Assembly (NCBI GenBank): GCA_012931725.1
Contig: CM022944.1
Location: 67,451,979-67,515,978, forward strand
DNA from: Litsea cubeba
Lineage: Eukaryota; Streptophyta; Magnoliopsida; Laurales; Lauraceae
Length of the DNA: 64,000 nucleotides
Direction of reading: 5' to 3'
Below the pieces are notes generated by a model that worked only from the letters and a program-made list of their open reading frames with translations, was not told where the DNA came from and did no database searches. The position numbers and the translations under genes were made by a program. Positions 1 to 11,244 of this stretch are shown here, in pieces; positions within the stretch are counted from its first letter, which is position 1; each line of letters starts with the position of its first letter.

Positions 1-815
1 CCTTCATGAAAGGAGTGGACGTCCAAGGGCCTCTTTAAATAGGGTATGGGCTGCCCTATTCTTTCTCCCTAGTCCCTTCTTTGTTGCAAGAATCTTCTTC
101 ATTTAGTAAGTCTTCTCCTTTCTTTTCTCCATTCTATCTTCATGCAAATGTGATATTTCCTTCTTTAGCAAATCTTCCTTAGACTTGACATTTATGAGAG
201 ATACATGAGGTGGCAAGCTCTAAGTTGGAATCAAGAGAAAATTGAATGCCCAATATGTGTAGATTCTTTCCACTTTTATCTCTTTGGAAATCTTCTTTCT
301 TTATTTGGCCCTTCATGGATTTTCTTTGATTATCTTGAATTATCTTCAAAATTAACTTGGGATTTTGTGCAAAGAAAGTGGACCCCCCTCTTGGACGCCC
401 CACATGTGTGACCTACACATGAGCATGTGTGGGACCCTTTTTTTCTCATTTCCTGCAAGCCAAAAAAATAGAAAAATAAATTTTACGTGAAAAGACAAAT
501 TTACTGTTAATTCACAATTGCATCACTGCGGGCCCATCTCTCATGAAATGATGAATGAATGCACTTGATGATTAATTAATTTCATGAGAAAAACACGTTT
601 GAAAAAAAATCTTTCCAAAAATAAAATTAAAAATGGCAGGTTTCATGATTTGATGCGAAAATGATGGTTTTTGAGCAAATTATGCATGAATGTACTACAA
701 TGGATAAAAAATGCATAAAATCATGATATGACACAAAATGAGGCTCTCTTGGCTTGATAAGTCCTTAAACTTACCAAAAATAACCATGAAAATGTGCATT
801 TTTAAGGGCTTATCA
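1..815 (-). repeat. 3' LTR (partial) of Athila-type element
   Basis: This stretch matches 10,351-11,166 almost base for base; I count roughly a dozen differences. It ends at 815 in ...TTATCA, next to a C-rich (G-rich on the minus strand) purine tract. Read on the minus strand it is the start of the 3' LTR (TGATAAG...). The remaining ~1.8 kb of the LTR lies left of the window. The divergence, about 1.4%, suggests an insertion that is not very recent. Confidence 0.93.
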
Positions 816-828
816 CACCCCCCCAACC
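816..828 (-). other. Polypurine tract of Athila-type element
   Basis: On the minus strand this is GGTTGGGGGGGTG immediately before the LTR start TGATAAG, the expected place for plus-strand DNA priming. A second, very similar G tract lies at about 2,178-2,190. Confidence 0.8.
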
Positions 829-1424
829 AACGTTTTGCTAGTCTCTAGCAAAAGATGTGAATAAAATGAGGAATCCACAATGATGTAATATATCCTAAAA
901 CTAATGAAATGCAATGAAAATTGAAATGAATGCAACGCCACTTTCGCTGGCACTCTCGACTGCATTTAGCATATGCAGTAAGCCCTTAAACCCCTAGGTT
1001 CCCCCTAGTGGACGAGTTGTGCCTCGTGAGGGTTTGCAGTGAATTTACCCACAAAATTCTTTTTTTTTCTTTTTTTTTTTTACTATCAACAAAGAAATCC
1101 TAGTAGAAACCTAACAAAAACAAAGGAACTTTTTCAAAAGAAGATTTACAAACACCGGATATTCTCGATTCTCAAAATTTTCAAAGCAAAGGCAAATTTG
1201 AAACTTGGTTCACAAATTCCATCTTTTGGTCCGAAATTCTCGAATTCATGCTAAATTGATCGTGCACGGTGAAATAGTGCATATACGTAAAAACAAATAA
1301 GCTTCAAATGATCCGCCAAGATTCCCGTAAAAATAATTTTCAATCCAAAATTCTGGGCCACCTAACCTTAGCAAAGAAAAACAATATTCCTCTCAAGGCA
1401 ACCATGACGGCTTTCGCACTACTG

Positions 1425-1457
<33 letters not shown>

Positions 1458-2414
1458 CATGTGACTGTGCAATGCCTAGGTCGCTTAAGCTTTCTAATTA
1501 ACCCATGTAACGAGCTTTAGGCCAATGACTCCCAAAACAAATGTCTTTAGGGCACTAGGTATGTAAATACCCCTACGGGCTTACTGGCTCGGGTTAAAAA
1601 GGCTCTAAACCCAAACTAGTCACACAACTTTTTATTCTTTTCAAGACTAAACACTTTTTTTTTTTTTACTGTCCCCAACAATAGGCAGCCCTTTTCATGT
1701 GCCCGAATTAATTCACTAGCTCTGTGGCCAACAAAACCAGATGAACCAGGAAACTGTGAAACTAAGGGTCAGTTGTCCATCATATTTTCAATCCAATCGT
1801 CAAAGAAAAACGGAAATCATGGCTTGGCATTCAAAAACTTTGAAAACATATACAGACTGTGTGAAAGTGAGGGATCAAAATTCAACACTTTTTCAAAAAT
1901 CCTTTCCATAAACAAAATAGTAAACCATTGATCTCTTTTATTTTGCCCAAAGCATCAAAAATTCCAAAGTTCAAGGTATCTTTGTTTCATAAAATTTCTC
2001 TCGAAACTTTCCCTTTTATTTTATTTCAAAACCTTAAAAATAAAAAAGCATTGTTTTTTTTTTCTTTTCTTTTTTCATTTTTTTTTTCGTTTTTTTTTTC
2101 TTTTTTTTTTTTTTTTTGAGAATCAACCAAAAAGAATGTAAAACTTTTGTCTAAAGATGAACAAGTGTGCTTGTTCCCACCCCCCAACCTAGCATGAACA
2201 TCGTCCTCGATGTGTAAATGAATGAGATGCAGTGAGGTATATGAGACATGAGGAGCATAAAGTAAGAGAGGGTCAAGTGTAGAAAGCACCTGGAATGAGT
2301 TCGCGATGCTCCCTGTCCAAGGTTAGACAATATAACAAAATAACAAAAGAAAACCTAAACTACCAAGTATATAAATTGTACACAGTAATGGGCCACTGTC
2401 AGATCCAGGGCCAG
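829..2414. other. Non-coding 3' region of Athila-type element
   Basis: This is 1.6 kb between the integrase end and the 3' polypurine tract. It is rich in long T tracts (near 1,062-1,082, 1,424-1,451, 1,655-1,667 and 2,050-2,117). Athila relatives often carry an envelope-like frame here. I see no long frame with membrane segments on the minus strand, so it appears absent or fully decayed. The frames here come from the poly-T tracts. Confidence 0.6.
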
Positions 2415-2954
2415 TTAATCCTGGTAGGCAGGATCAACAAGAGGAATTTCTTCCTCATCAGCTGGTGCAATTTCCAAGAATGGCTTTAATCTTTGGCCAT
2501 TGACTTTGAACGTCTGGCCATCCTTAGGATCATAAATCTCAACAGCACCGTACGGAAACACTTCTTTTACAATGAATGGTCCAGTCCAACGAGAGGTAAG
2601 TTTGCCAGGAAATAATTGAAGCCTAGAATTATAAAGGAGGACCTTCTGCTCAAGGTGAAAGGATTTTCGCAGAATGTTTTTATCATGAAAGATCTTGGTC
2701 CTCTCTTTATAAATTCTTGAGTTTGCATAGGCTTCCCTGCGCAACTCATCCAATTCATTTAATTGTAGTTTCCTCTTGTTCCCAGCTTTATCCATATCAA
2801 AGTTAAACTGCTTAATGGCCCAGTAAGCTTTGTGTTCCAGTTCCACCGGGAGGTGGCATGCTTTCCCATAGATGAGCCGGTAGGGAGACATTCCGATTGG
2901 AGTCTTAAAAGCAGTCCGGTAAGCCCATAAAGCATCATTCAATCTCATGACCAA
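2415..2954 (-). pseudogene. Integrase C-terminal part, Athila-type pol
   Basis: The translated frame contains the end of the integrase core (LNDALWAYRTAFKTPIGMSP) and the C-terminal DNA-binding segment (FPGKLTSRWTGPFIV, then a stretch ending near VDPAYQD). Ty3/gypsy integrases have this arrangement. It is out of frame with the catalytic core at 2,955-3,166; a single-base indel near 2,950 separates them. It is the last coding piece of pol on the minus strand. Confidence 0.9.
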
Positions 2955-4885
2955 TCTTTCCGATTAGGGCTTACTGTAGTCTCCAATATTCTTTTAATTT
3001 CTCGATTCGACACTTCCACTTGCCCACTCGTTTGTGGGTGATAAGGGGTAGACACTTTATGGGTGATCCCATATTGTTTCATCAGGGCTTCAAATGCCCC
3101 ATTGCAAAAGTGCAAAACCCCATCACTAATGATGGCTCGTGGAGTACCAAAATGAGAAAATATATTTTATTTCAGAAATTTCTGGACTATTTTAGAATCA
3201 TTCTCCCGGCAAGGAATAACCTCTATCCACTTGGACACATAATCCACAGCCACTAAGATATAGATATAACCAAAACTCGAAGGAAATGGACCCATAAAAT
3301 CTATGCCCCATACATCAAAAAGCTCAACTACCAGAATGGGATTTAGTGGCATCATGTTTCTTTTGGAAATTTTGCCTAACTTCTGGCAGCGATCACATGC
3401 TTTGCAAAAATTGTAAACATCCTTATACAATGTGGGCCAATAGAAACCACTTTGAAGAATCTTATGAATTGTCTTTTTACTTGAAAAGTGGCCCCCACAT
3501 GCCTGTGTATGAGAAAAGGAGATGACACTGTGTATCTCATTATCCGGCACGCATCTCCTAATTATTTGGTCTGGGCAGTATTTAAACAGATATGGATCAT
3601 CCCAGAAAAAATATCGAACCCGAGAAAAGAAAGAATTCCTATCTTGCTTGGTCCAATGGTCAGGAGTGTTGCCCATAGCAAGATAGTTTGCAATATCAGC
3701 GTACCAAGGGGATTGATGTACCACAAAAAGATGTTCATCCGGGAAACTGTCCCGGATCGGTGTCGGTTCAATGGTGTCGGAAAGAACCAGCCTAGATAGA
3801 TGATCAGCCACGACATTCTCTACTCCCTTCTTATCCTTAATTTCTAAGTTAAATATTTGGAGTAGGAGGATCCATCTAATGAGTCTGGGCTTAGCATCCT
3901 TCTTTGAGAGAAGGTACTTTAGCGCAGAGTGATCAGTGAAGACAATAATCTTGGATCCAATCAAGTAGGACCGAAACTTGTCAAGTGCAAAGACCACTGC
4001 CAGTAATTCTTTCTCAGTGGTTGAATAGTTGATCTGTGCACTATTCAAGCTCCTACTTGCATAAGAAATCACGAAAGGTTTCTTATCCTTACGTTGCCCC
4101 AAGACAGCCCCAACCGCATAATCGCTGGCATCACACATAATCTCAAAGGGCAAAGTCCAATCTGGAGGCTGCATAATCGGTGCGGACGTCAACATGCTTT
4201 TCAATTTATCAAATGCTTCTTTGCATGCCTCAGTCCAGTTAAATTCCGCCTCTTTGGAAAGCAGGTAACAGCGAGGTCTGGATATGGAACTGAAGTCTTT
4301 GATAAACCTCTTGTAAAAGCCTGCATGCCCTAAAAAGGATCTGATATCTCGTACGATTTTGGGCGTGGGCAAATCGGCGATCAAATCTATTTTGGACTTG
4401 TCGACTTCCAATCCTCTTTCCGACACAATGTGACCAAGGACAATTCCCTGGCGAACCATGAAATGACACTTTTCCCAATTTAGCACAAGGTTCTTTTCTT
4501 CGCATCTAGTGAGGACCTTTTCTAGGTTGCTCAAACAGTCCTCAAATGAATCACCAAACACAGAGAAATCGTCCATGAAGACCTTCAAAATTCGCTCCAC
4601 CATATCGCTGAAAATACTCAGCATACATCTTTGAAATGTTGCAGGAGCATTACATAACCCAAAAGGCATTCGCCGGTAGGCGAAAATACCGAAAGGACAT
4701 GTAAATGTGGTTTTCTCATGGTCTTCCGGGGCGATTTCAATCTGGTTATACCCGGAATATCCATCTAGAAAACAATAATAATGGTGGCCAGCTACCCTTT
4801 CCAAAATCTGATCCATGAAGGGTAGAGGGAAGTGATCCTTACGTGTGACTGCATTTAATTTCTGTAGTCTATGCAAACCCTCCAC
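2955..4885 (-). pseudogene. RT, RNase H and integrase core, Athila-type pol (broken)
   Basis: On the minus strand, in order: reverse transcriptase with the catalytic F-M-D-D box, RNase H (IMCDASDYAVGAVLG, TTEKELLAVV, FTDHSALKYL), the HHCC zinc-binding domain of integrase (H...H...CKACDRCQ) and the integrase core. The core's first Asp is in the IDFMGPF segment. A TAA at 3,167-3,169 interrupts the core. The same frame then continues with the second Asp (IISDG) and the catalytic Glu (GQVEVSN). At the 5' end a one-base deletion in an A run near 4,860 puts this frame out of register with the upstream RT start. The enzyme set would make and integrate element cDNA, but this copy cannot produce an intact polyprotein. 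Confidence 0.93.
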
Positions 4886-4917
4886 CCTGTGGGTACTCGG
4901 GTGGGGACAAGTTCATC

Positions 4918-6240
4918 TTAAGCATTCTTGACTACAGTAACGCCGGCTTTTTTCGGGACGACCTGGGTAGGGCTAACCCATTGACTATCCGAGATTGGAT
5001 AGATGATACCCACGTCCAGGAGTTTAAGCACCTCAGCCCGTACTACTTCTTGCATGGTAGGATTGAGCCGGCGTTGCATCTGTCTACATGGTTTAGCATC
5101 TTCTTCAAGGTAGATGCAATGCGTACACACTAAAGGATCAATTCCCTTAATATCTGCCACATTCCAGGCAATTGCACTTCTATGCTGTTTGAGTATGTTC
5201 AACAGTTGCACCTCTTGGTCCTCAGTAAGAAGTGAAGAAATAACCACAGGATATGTTTTTTCATCCCCAAGGTAAGCATATCGCAGGTTCGATGGGAGGG
5301 ACTTCAACTCAGGCTTGGGCGGATTCCCTTGAGATGGAAGAGTTGGCATACAAGATGGTACAAGCTCCTCAAAATGGGATTTCCATATTGCATGGGCATC
5401 CTCAACAGTGTCATCTTGAAAGTCCTCAAGATAGCCCATGTCCTCTCCAGTCAAAAGTAGCGCAACATGGGAGTTAATGCACTCCTCAAGATCATCCACA
5501 ACCAATGTATCAATAAAATCTACATCATGGTAGTCAGTTTCGCAATCCCTCGGTTGTTTGCACATTTGAAAGATATCAAGGTCCAAGGTCATGTTCCCGA
5601 ATGACAATTTGAGCCTTCCACTCTGGCAATTGATTAGTGCGTTAGAAGTGGCCAAGAATGGTCTTCCCAGAATGACTGAAATTTCACCACTTTCATTCCG
5701 TACTGGCTCAGTATCCAGCACGTAAAAATCCACTGGGAAGTAAAAGTGCTCAATCTGTACCAAAATATCTTCTATTACCCCTCTCGGTTTCTTAACAGAT
5801 CGATCAGCGAGTTGAAGAGTAGTTCTGGTTGGTTTTAACTCGCCAAGCCCCAGTTGCTCATAAACTGAGTAAGGTAATAGATTTACACTCGCTCCAAGGT
5901 CTAGCAAAGCTTGACCTATCCGGTGGTTTCCAATAACACATGAGATGGTGGGGCATCCCGAATCTTTGTATTTGGGAGGAGTGGTCTGAGTCAGGTATGC
6001 ACTTACCTGCTCAGTGAGAAATGCTTTCTTTGGAACATGAACCCTACGCTTAGCAGTGCAAAGATCTTTCAAGAATTTAGCGTAGGTGGGGACCTGTTTA
6101 ATGGCATCCAGCAGAGGAATATTGATCCTGACTTCTTTGAAAACATCCAAAATCTCTTGGTTTGGGATCTTTTGTCTGGGATGGGTTAACCATAGAGGGA
6201 AAGGGGCAACGGGTTTGATAGTCATGGGGTCAGGACCTTT
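4918..6240 (-). pseudogene. Protease and RT N-terminus, Athila-type pol (broken)
   Basis: An aspartic protease domain is visible with the Athila-style active site ALLDLGASVNLLP and the flap/end segment ISVILGRPFLATSNALI. The start of reverse transcriptase follows (VVPKKAGVTVV). A TAA at 4,918-4,920 ends the frame; beyond it the same frame continues into the RT fingers for about 20 codons before the frameshift near 4,860. Upstream, only one TAA (6,241-6,243) separates this frame from gag in the same register. The element therefore probably once had one gag-pol frame. Confidence 0.92.
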
Positions 6241-7935
6241 TTAAATGTCAACAACAGTCTTTGCATTTGTGCTATCCTTTTGTTTTTCTATTTTCTCATT
6301 CGAATCCGAGGAGACATGTTGTTTATGTTTTTTCGAAATATCCTGAAGTTCTTTGCCACTTCGTAAAGTGACTGCCTGAACATGCTCCTGATAATTAGGG
6401 TTAGTTACGTCAGACACTTCAAACTGGCCTTTAGGGTTTGGTAAGGGTTGGGCCGGAAAGGTTCCTTTCCCTTGACCTTGAAGGCTACGTTTGATTTGCT
6501 CGACAGATGTTTCCAACCTTTGAATAGCCTGTTGATTGTTCTGAATAGCCTGCTGGTTATTCTGAATAATCTGTTGATTATTATGCATGCTCTGCATAAA
6601 CTGCTGCTGAGATTGTATTAGTATATTGAGTGATTCCTCCAATGACCTATTCTGGGCCTGTGGTGCATAAGATGTATTATGCTGTGGATTCACATATGCA
6701 CCAGAATTTGATGGTCTTTGGGGATTATACTCAGGAGTAGCATTTGGTCCGTTCCTCCAGCTAAAATTTGGGTGGTTCCGCCACAAAGGATTGTACGTGT
6801 TCCCCATGGTATTTGTATTGAACGGCTTTTGAAAAGAATTCAAAGCGTTAGCCTGTTCCTGAATTGCTTCTTGTAAGGCAGGTCCAGTTGGACAATCTAC
6901 TGACATATGATTTTCGGAAGCACAAATACCACAAACCATGACTGCATCCTTGTTCTTTCCAAGTTTCAGGGTTTCGACTTCTCTCGTGAGTGCTGTAAGT
7001 TTGGCTTGAATGTCTATCTGATTATTCACATGATATAGACCTCCACTCTTAGACTGATTCAATCCCCTGGAATGATCTACTCCCTCAGAGGAAGCCCATT
7101 TTTGTGCATTTTCTGCCATTAATTCCAAAAATGCCCATGCTTCATCTGGTGTTTTTTGGTCGAATTGACCATTGCACATCATCTCAATGAATTGACGTGT
7201 CTCAAGAGTGAGGTTTTCAATGAAGATCTCAATGAGACGGTGTGTTTCATACCCATGATGTGGACATGCAAGGATCAACTCGTTGAACCGTTCCCAACAC
7301 TTAAAGTAGGGCTCTTTCTGATTTTGCCTGAACATTATGATTTCCCTCTTTAAGGTGTTGGTTTTGTGCTGTGGGAAGAACTTTTTCAGGAATTCGGTGA
7401 CACAGGCATTCCAGGTATTAATTGAATTAGGCCTAAGTGTGTGGAGCCAAGCCTTAGCCTTTTCCTTTAAAGAAAAAGGAAATAATTTGAGTTTGAGCAC
7501 ATTTGGCACCACATTTTGCAGTTGAAGCGTAGCACATACTTCATCGAACTCCCTCAAATGTAAGTATGCACTTTCAGATTCTAGCCCGTGAAACTTGGGC
7601 AGAAGTTGGATCATACCAGGCTTGATTTCATATTGACCCGCAATGGCGGGTAACACAATGCATGATGGTGTGGTGTGTCGTGCTGGATTCAAAATATCAC
7701 ATAATTTCCTTGGTGGCTGGTTCACCTCCACCCCGTTGCGGTCCCCATTTGGATTTGTGGCAGGCCCACCATTGTTGGGGTTGCTACCGGACCCACTCGA
7801 CATATTAGACAACCTTGATGGACTAAGAGATTGAGGAGAGTTGTAGATTCTTATAAGTTCTTTGATTGGGGACTTTCTTCTTTGTAACCGATGCGCTGAG
7901 TCTCTTTGCCAACTAGACTTCTTGCTCATGCACAA
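6241..7935 (-). CDS. Gag polyprotein, Athila-type Ty3/gypsy
   Basis: The protein has 564 codons and is the capsid/nucleocapsid precursor that forms virus-like particles and packages element RNA. The capsid region (about residues 100-290) carries the retrotransposon gag pattern (LKLFPFSLKEKAKAWLHTL, then FFPQHKTNTLKREI, then FNELILACPHHG). A Cys/His-rich patch (CGICASENHMSVDC, about residue 335) is the nucleocapsid knuckle. A glutamine/asparagine-rich stretch (residues about 430-480, repeated NNQQ) follows. The frame is intact and ends at a TAA directly in frame with pol. I cannot tell whether that stop is mutational or read through. Confidence 0.9.
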   Translation of the reverse strand: MCMSKKSSWQRDSAHRLQRRKSPIKELIRIYNSPQSLSPSRLSNMSSGSGSNPNNGGPATNPNGDRNGVEVNQPPRKLCDILNPARHTTPSCIVLPAIAGQYEIKPGMIQLLPKFHGLESESAYLHLREFDEVCATLQLQNVVPNVLKLKLFPFSLKEKAKAWLHTLRPNSINTWNACVTEFLKKFFPQHKTNTLKREIIMFRQNQKEPYFKCWERFNELILACPHHGYETHRLIEIFIENLTLETRQFIEMMCNGQFDQKTPDEAWAFLELMAENAQKWASSEGVDHSRGLNQSKSGGLYHVNNQIDIQAKLTALTREVETLKLGKNKDAVMVCGICASENHMSVDCPTGPALQEAIQEQANALNSFQKPFNTNTMGNTYNPLWRNHPNFSWRNGPNATPEYNPQRPSNSGAYVNPQHNTSYAPQAQNRSLEESLNILIQSQQQFMQSMHNNQQIIQNNQQAIQNNQQAIQRLETSVEQIKRSLQGQGKGTFPAQPLPNPKGQFEVSDVTNPNYQEHVQAVTLRSGKELQDISKKHKQHVSSDSNEKIEKQKDSTNAKTVVDI

Positions 7936-8490
7936 ATGGTGTGAGCAAGTTGGAGAGGGCTAGTACTTTCTTTTTGGGGTTTTTTTTTTTTTGAAAAAAA
8001 AATGAGAAAAACCTAGCCTACACAAGAAACAACTGAGTTAATATCCTCTGGTTGAAAAGTTTCCCTAGGTTCACCAATCTGGTCCTATGAAACCAACCCG
8101 GCCAGTTCAGCCCCCAGGTAAGGGTAGGATCACGAATGGACCCGTTTGAAGGACCCTTGCCTAGAACAGTTTAACTGTCTCCACACTCTGGACAAGGCTT
8201 TGCTTCGGCACCGAGATGATCAAGGACAACGATTAGGTCACTTTCAGTTTACTTTCTTCCAAAAGGACTTAAAACAAGTTGGAAAATAAAGCAACTTTGC
8301 CAATTCTTAGAAAGTTTCTAAAAATTCAATGATGTGTATTTTCTAATTAGCAATCCATGCACTTTTCTAATCCAATTTAGGGCGGTTTAACATTCCATGC
8401 ATGCACCTCCTATATCTAGAAAGATGCCAAAAATAGCACACCCATAAAGCAATGTAAATAAGGAAAGTTAGAAGAGTTACCTTATATGGC
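7936..8490 (-). other. 5' leader of Athila-type element
   Basis: This is the untranslated leader between the primer-binding site and gag on the minus strand. Positions 8,088-8,250 resemble 14,440-14,610 in another element: shared blocks include GTAAGGGTAGGAT and CTGTCTCCACAC followed by CTGGACAAGGCTTT. The block carries the palindrome ACAGTTTAACTGT, a candidate dimerisation or packaging structure. Confidence 0.65.
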
Positions 8491-8510
8491 GCTCCCCGGC
8501 AACGGCGCCA
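8491..8510 (-). other. Primer-binding site of Athila-type element
   Basis: The minus strand reads TGGCGCCGTTGCCGGGGAGC starting six bases after the LTR end. This is the PBS typical of Athila elements, usually assigned to tRNA-Asp. It fixes the element's orientation. Confidence 0.88.
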
Positions 8511-8516
8511 AAAACT

Positions 8517-11166
8517 TGATCGGACCCAAGTGTAGGGTGCGATTGTAGTAATAAAAATGGTGAGACCAGGTCGATCCACAGGGAGCTTTTAAAAATAAGG
8601 CTTTCCAACTTTTTCACCTGCCCTAAATAAAATCTAATTTTAGCCTAAATTTGAGAAAAATACATTCATCATTCCTACTTCAAATTAAAATTAAATACAT
8701 TTCAAAAAAAATCCTAAATCTAAAATGAATCACAAGTTACTACAAAAGAATACACAAATTAGAACATCAAATTAGAAACAAGCCAAAAATAAAACTTACC
8801 AAAAATAATACTAAGAAGCTAAATTAGAAACAAAATAAACCTAAGTTAGAAACCAAATTAATCAAAACATGCTCAACAAAGATTGGTAACAAATCAAATC
8901 AATCAAAAAAGGAAACAACCTACTTTTTTACCAAGTTAATCAACTCCCTAAAGTTAAGGACTTTCCAAATAAATAATGATTTTCAAATCATAACAAATTA
9001 GAAAGCATTTAGTCAATCAAACCTTAAATTAGAATTTCCAAATATTAAGAAGCTTCCTAAGTTAAAATGTTCATTTAAAAAAAATCAGAAAGATCTTTTA
9101 TTTCTGGAAATTATCTAAATAATAAAAAAAAACACAAAATTAGAAGCTAATCCTAAAGTTAGAAAGTTAGTAATGCAATGTATGCCATGAGATGTTAGAA
9201 AATTCTAAGGCTAGAAAACTAGTATGCAGGGCTGTTTTTATGCATGGTTTTTTCCTAACCTAATGCAATCTAAAACTGAGTTTAATAGCTGGATTTTGAA
9301 CTAAAATGATGCATGAATCAAATAAAAAAAACGGAAGTAGAAAACGATTTAAAACGAATGAGATATGAGTGCATGAACATGACCTAAAAAAAAAATCTGT
9401 GCAGGAATTCTGCACATAGGTGGTCCGACTAGCCAGGTTTGAGCCACTGGTTCACCATCTTTCCAAATTTATTTTTGTATGAAACTCTGGGATTTAAAAG
9501 TACACTGATCAAACTTTAATTTCCCCAAGTTTCATCAAAAAATAATGTGTTTTGATCAGGTTTCTAATTGTAAACTTTTTCACACAAAATCTGTCCTGAA
9601 ATTCTTGCAACAATGTGTTGAATTGTACACTTTATGTTGGGATCCGAATTTCCAAAAAAATATTTGGCTGAAATTATTGAATCAAATCTCTGATTTTTCT
9701 TGCTTATCCAATTTTAAACTCCAATTCCAACAACTTAAACATATCTAAACTCCACCAATATGAAAATGCATGCAATGCTTACTAGTTCCAACCATAAACT
9801 ATGCATAAAAAAAAATTTCACATAAACAAATAAGAAGCATAAGAAGAAAAGAAAAACAAAAAGGACTTGAATTTAAATCTGTAGTACAAAAAATAATAAA
9901 TGTGTGGATTGCATAAAATTAAATGTGTGGCATTAACAATAAATTAAATGTGTGGATTTTGCAATAAATGTAAATGTGTGGGAATTGCAATAAAAATAAA
10001 TGTGTGATAAGTGTGCTCTTTTTTTTATTCTCAAATCGAGTTCATAATTACTTATTTCATGCCCTTAGGATCTTGGGTTGTCAATCCAAGAACAACAACA
10101 AAGGAACCACAATTCAAGCATTAATCACATAAGAAAAAGAATAAAAAAATCACACTTTTACTAATATGCAATGTTTTTACATAAAAGATGGAGAATTAAA
10201 ATTTCAAAAACAATTACATACTAGGATGAAAGGAACCTCTCTAGTTGAAGCATCAAGTTGGGACAAGCCTTCTTGAAAAGAGATGGGCTATGGTAGAGAA
10301 AGGAGATGGGTAGAATGACGGAGGAATTACACTAGTGAGGGGGGCCTTTTCCTTCATGAAAGGAGTGGACGTCCAAGGGCCTCTTTAAATAGGGTATGGG
10401 CTGCCCTATTCTTTCTCCCTAGTCCCTTCTTTGTTGCAAGAATCTTCTTCATTTAGTAAGTCTTCTCCTTTCTTTTCCCCATTCTATCTTCATGCAAATG
10501 TCATATTTCCTTCTTTAGCAAATCTTCCTTAGACTTGACATTTATGAGAGATACATGAGGTGGCAAGCTCTAAGTTGAAATCAAGAGAAAATTGAATGCC
10601 CAATATATGTAGATTCTTTCCACTTTTATCTCATTGGAAATCTTCTTTCTTGATTTGGCCCTTCATGGATTTTCTTTGATTATCTTGAATTATCTTCAAA
10701 ATTAACTTGGGATTTTGTGCAAAGAAAGTGGACCCCCCTCTTGGACGCCCCACATGTGTGACCTACACATGAGCATGTGTGGGACCCTTTTTTTTCTCAT
10801 TTCCTGCAAGCCAAAAAAATAGAAAAATAAATTTCACGTGAAAAGACAAATTTACTGTTAATTCACAATTGCATCACTGCGGGCCCATCTCTCATGAAAT
10901 GATGAATGAATGCACTTGATGATTAATTAATTTCATGAGAAAAACACGTTTGAAAAAAACTCTTTCCAAAAATAAAATTAAAAATGGCAGGTTTCATGAT
11001 TTGATGCAAAAATGATGGTTTTTGAGCAAATTATGCATGAATGTACTACAATGGATAAAAAATGCATAAAATCATGATATGACACAAAATGAGGCTCTCT
11101 TGGCTTGATAAGTCCTTAAACTTACCAAAAATAACCATGAAAATGTGCATTTTTAGGGACTTATCA
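8517..11166 (-). repeat. 5' LTR of Athila-type element
   Basis: This is a 2,650-bp LTR bounded by TG (8,517) and CA (11,166). Its right 816 bp matches the 3' LTR at 1-815. It is AT-rich and non-coding. Positions about 9,895-10,010 hold five imperfect copies of a ~29-bp unit built on AATAAATGTGTGG. The right flank (ATGAT...) belongs to the element it inserted into. The matching target duplication would be left of the window. Confidence 0.93.
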
Positions 11167-11244
11167 ATGATGCTCAAGTTTTCATAGGAGATTGAGAGAT
11201 AGTTCAAGCTTCAAGAGTTGCCATCAAATTGCAAAGGGGGAGAT
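11167..11244 (+). other. Internal remnant and PPT of a gag-only/copia-like element
   Basis: These 78 bp include CAAATTGCAAAGGGGGAGAT (ending at 11,244). That sequence is identical to the polypurine tract and flank before the 3' LTR at 59,261. It is the 3' end of the internal region of an element whose remainder was displaced to the left by the Athila insertion. Confidence 0.8.

Noticed and set aside
829..2414. Envelope-like gene of the Athila element
   Set aside because: No minus-strand frame with signal or membrane segments; frames here arise from poly-T tracts.
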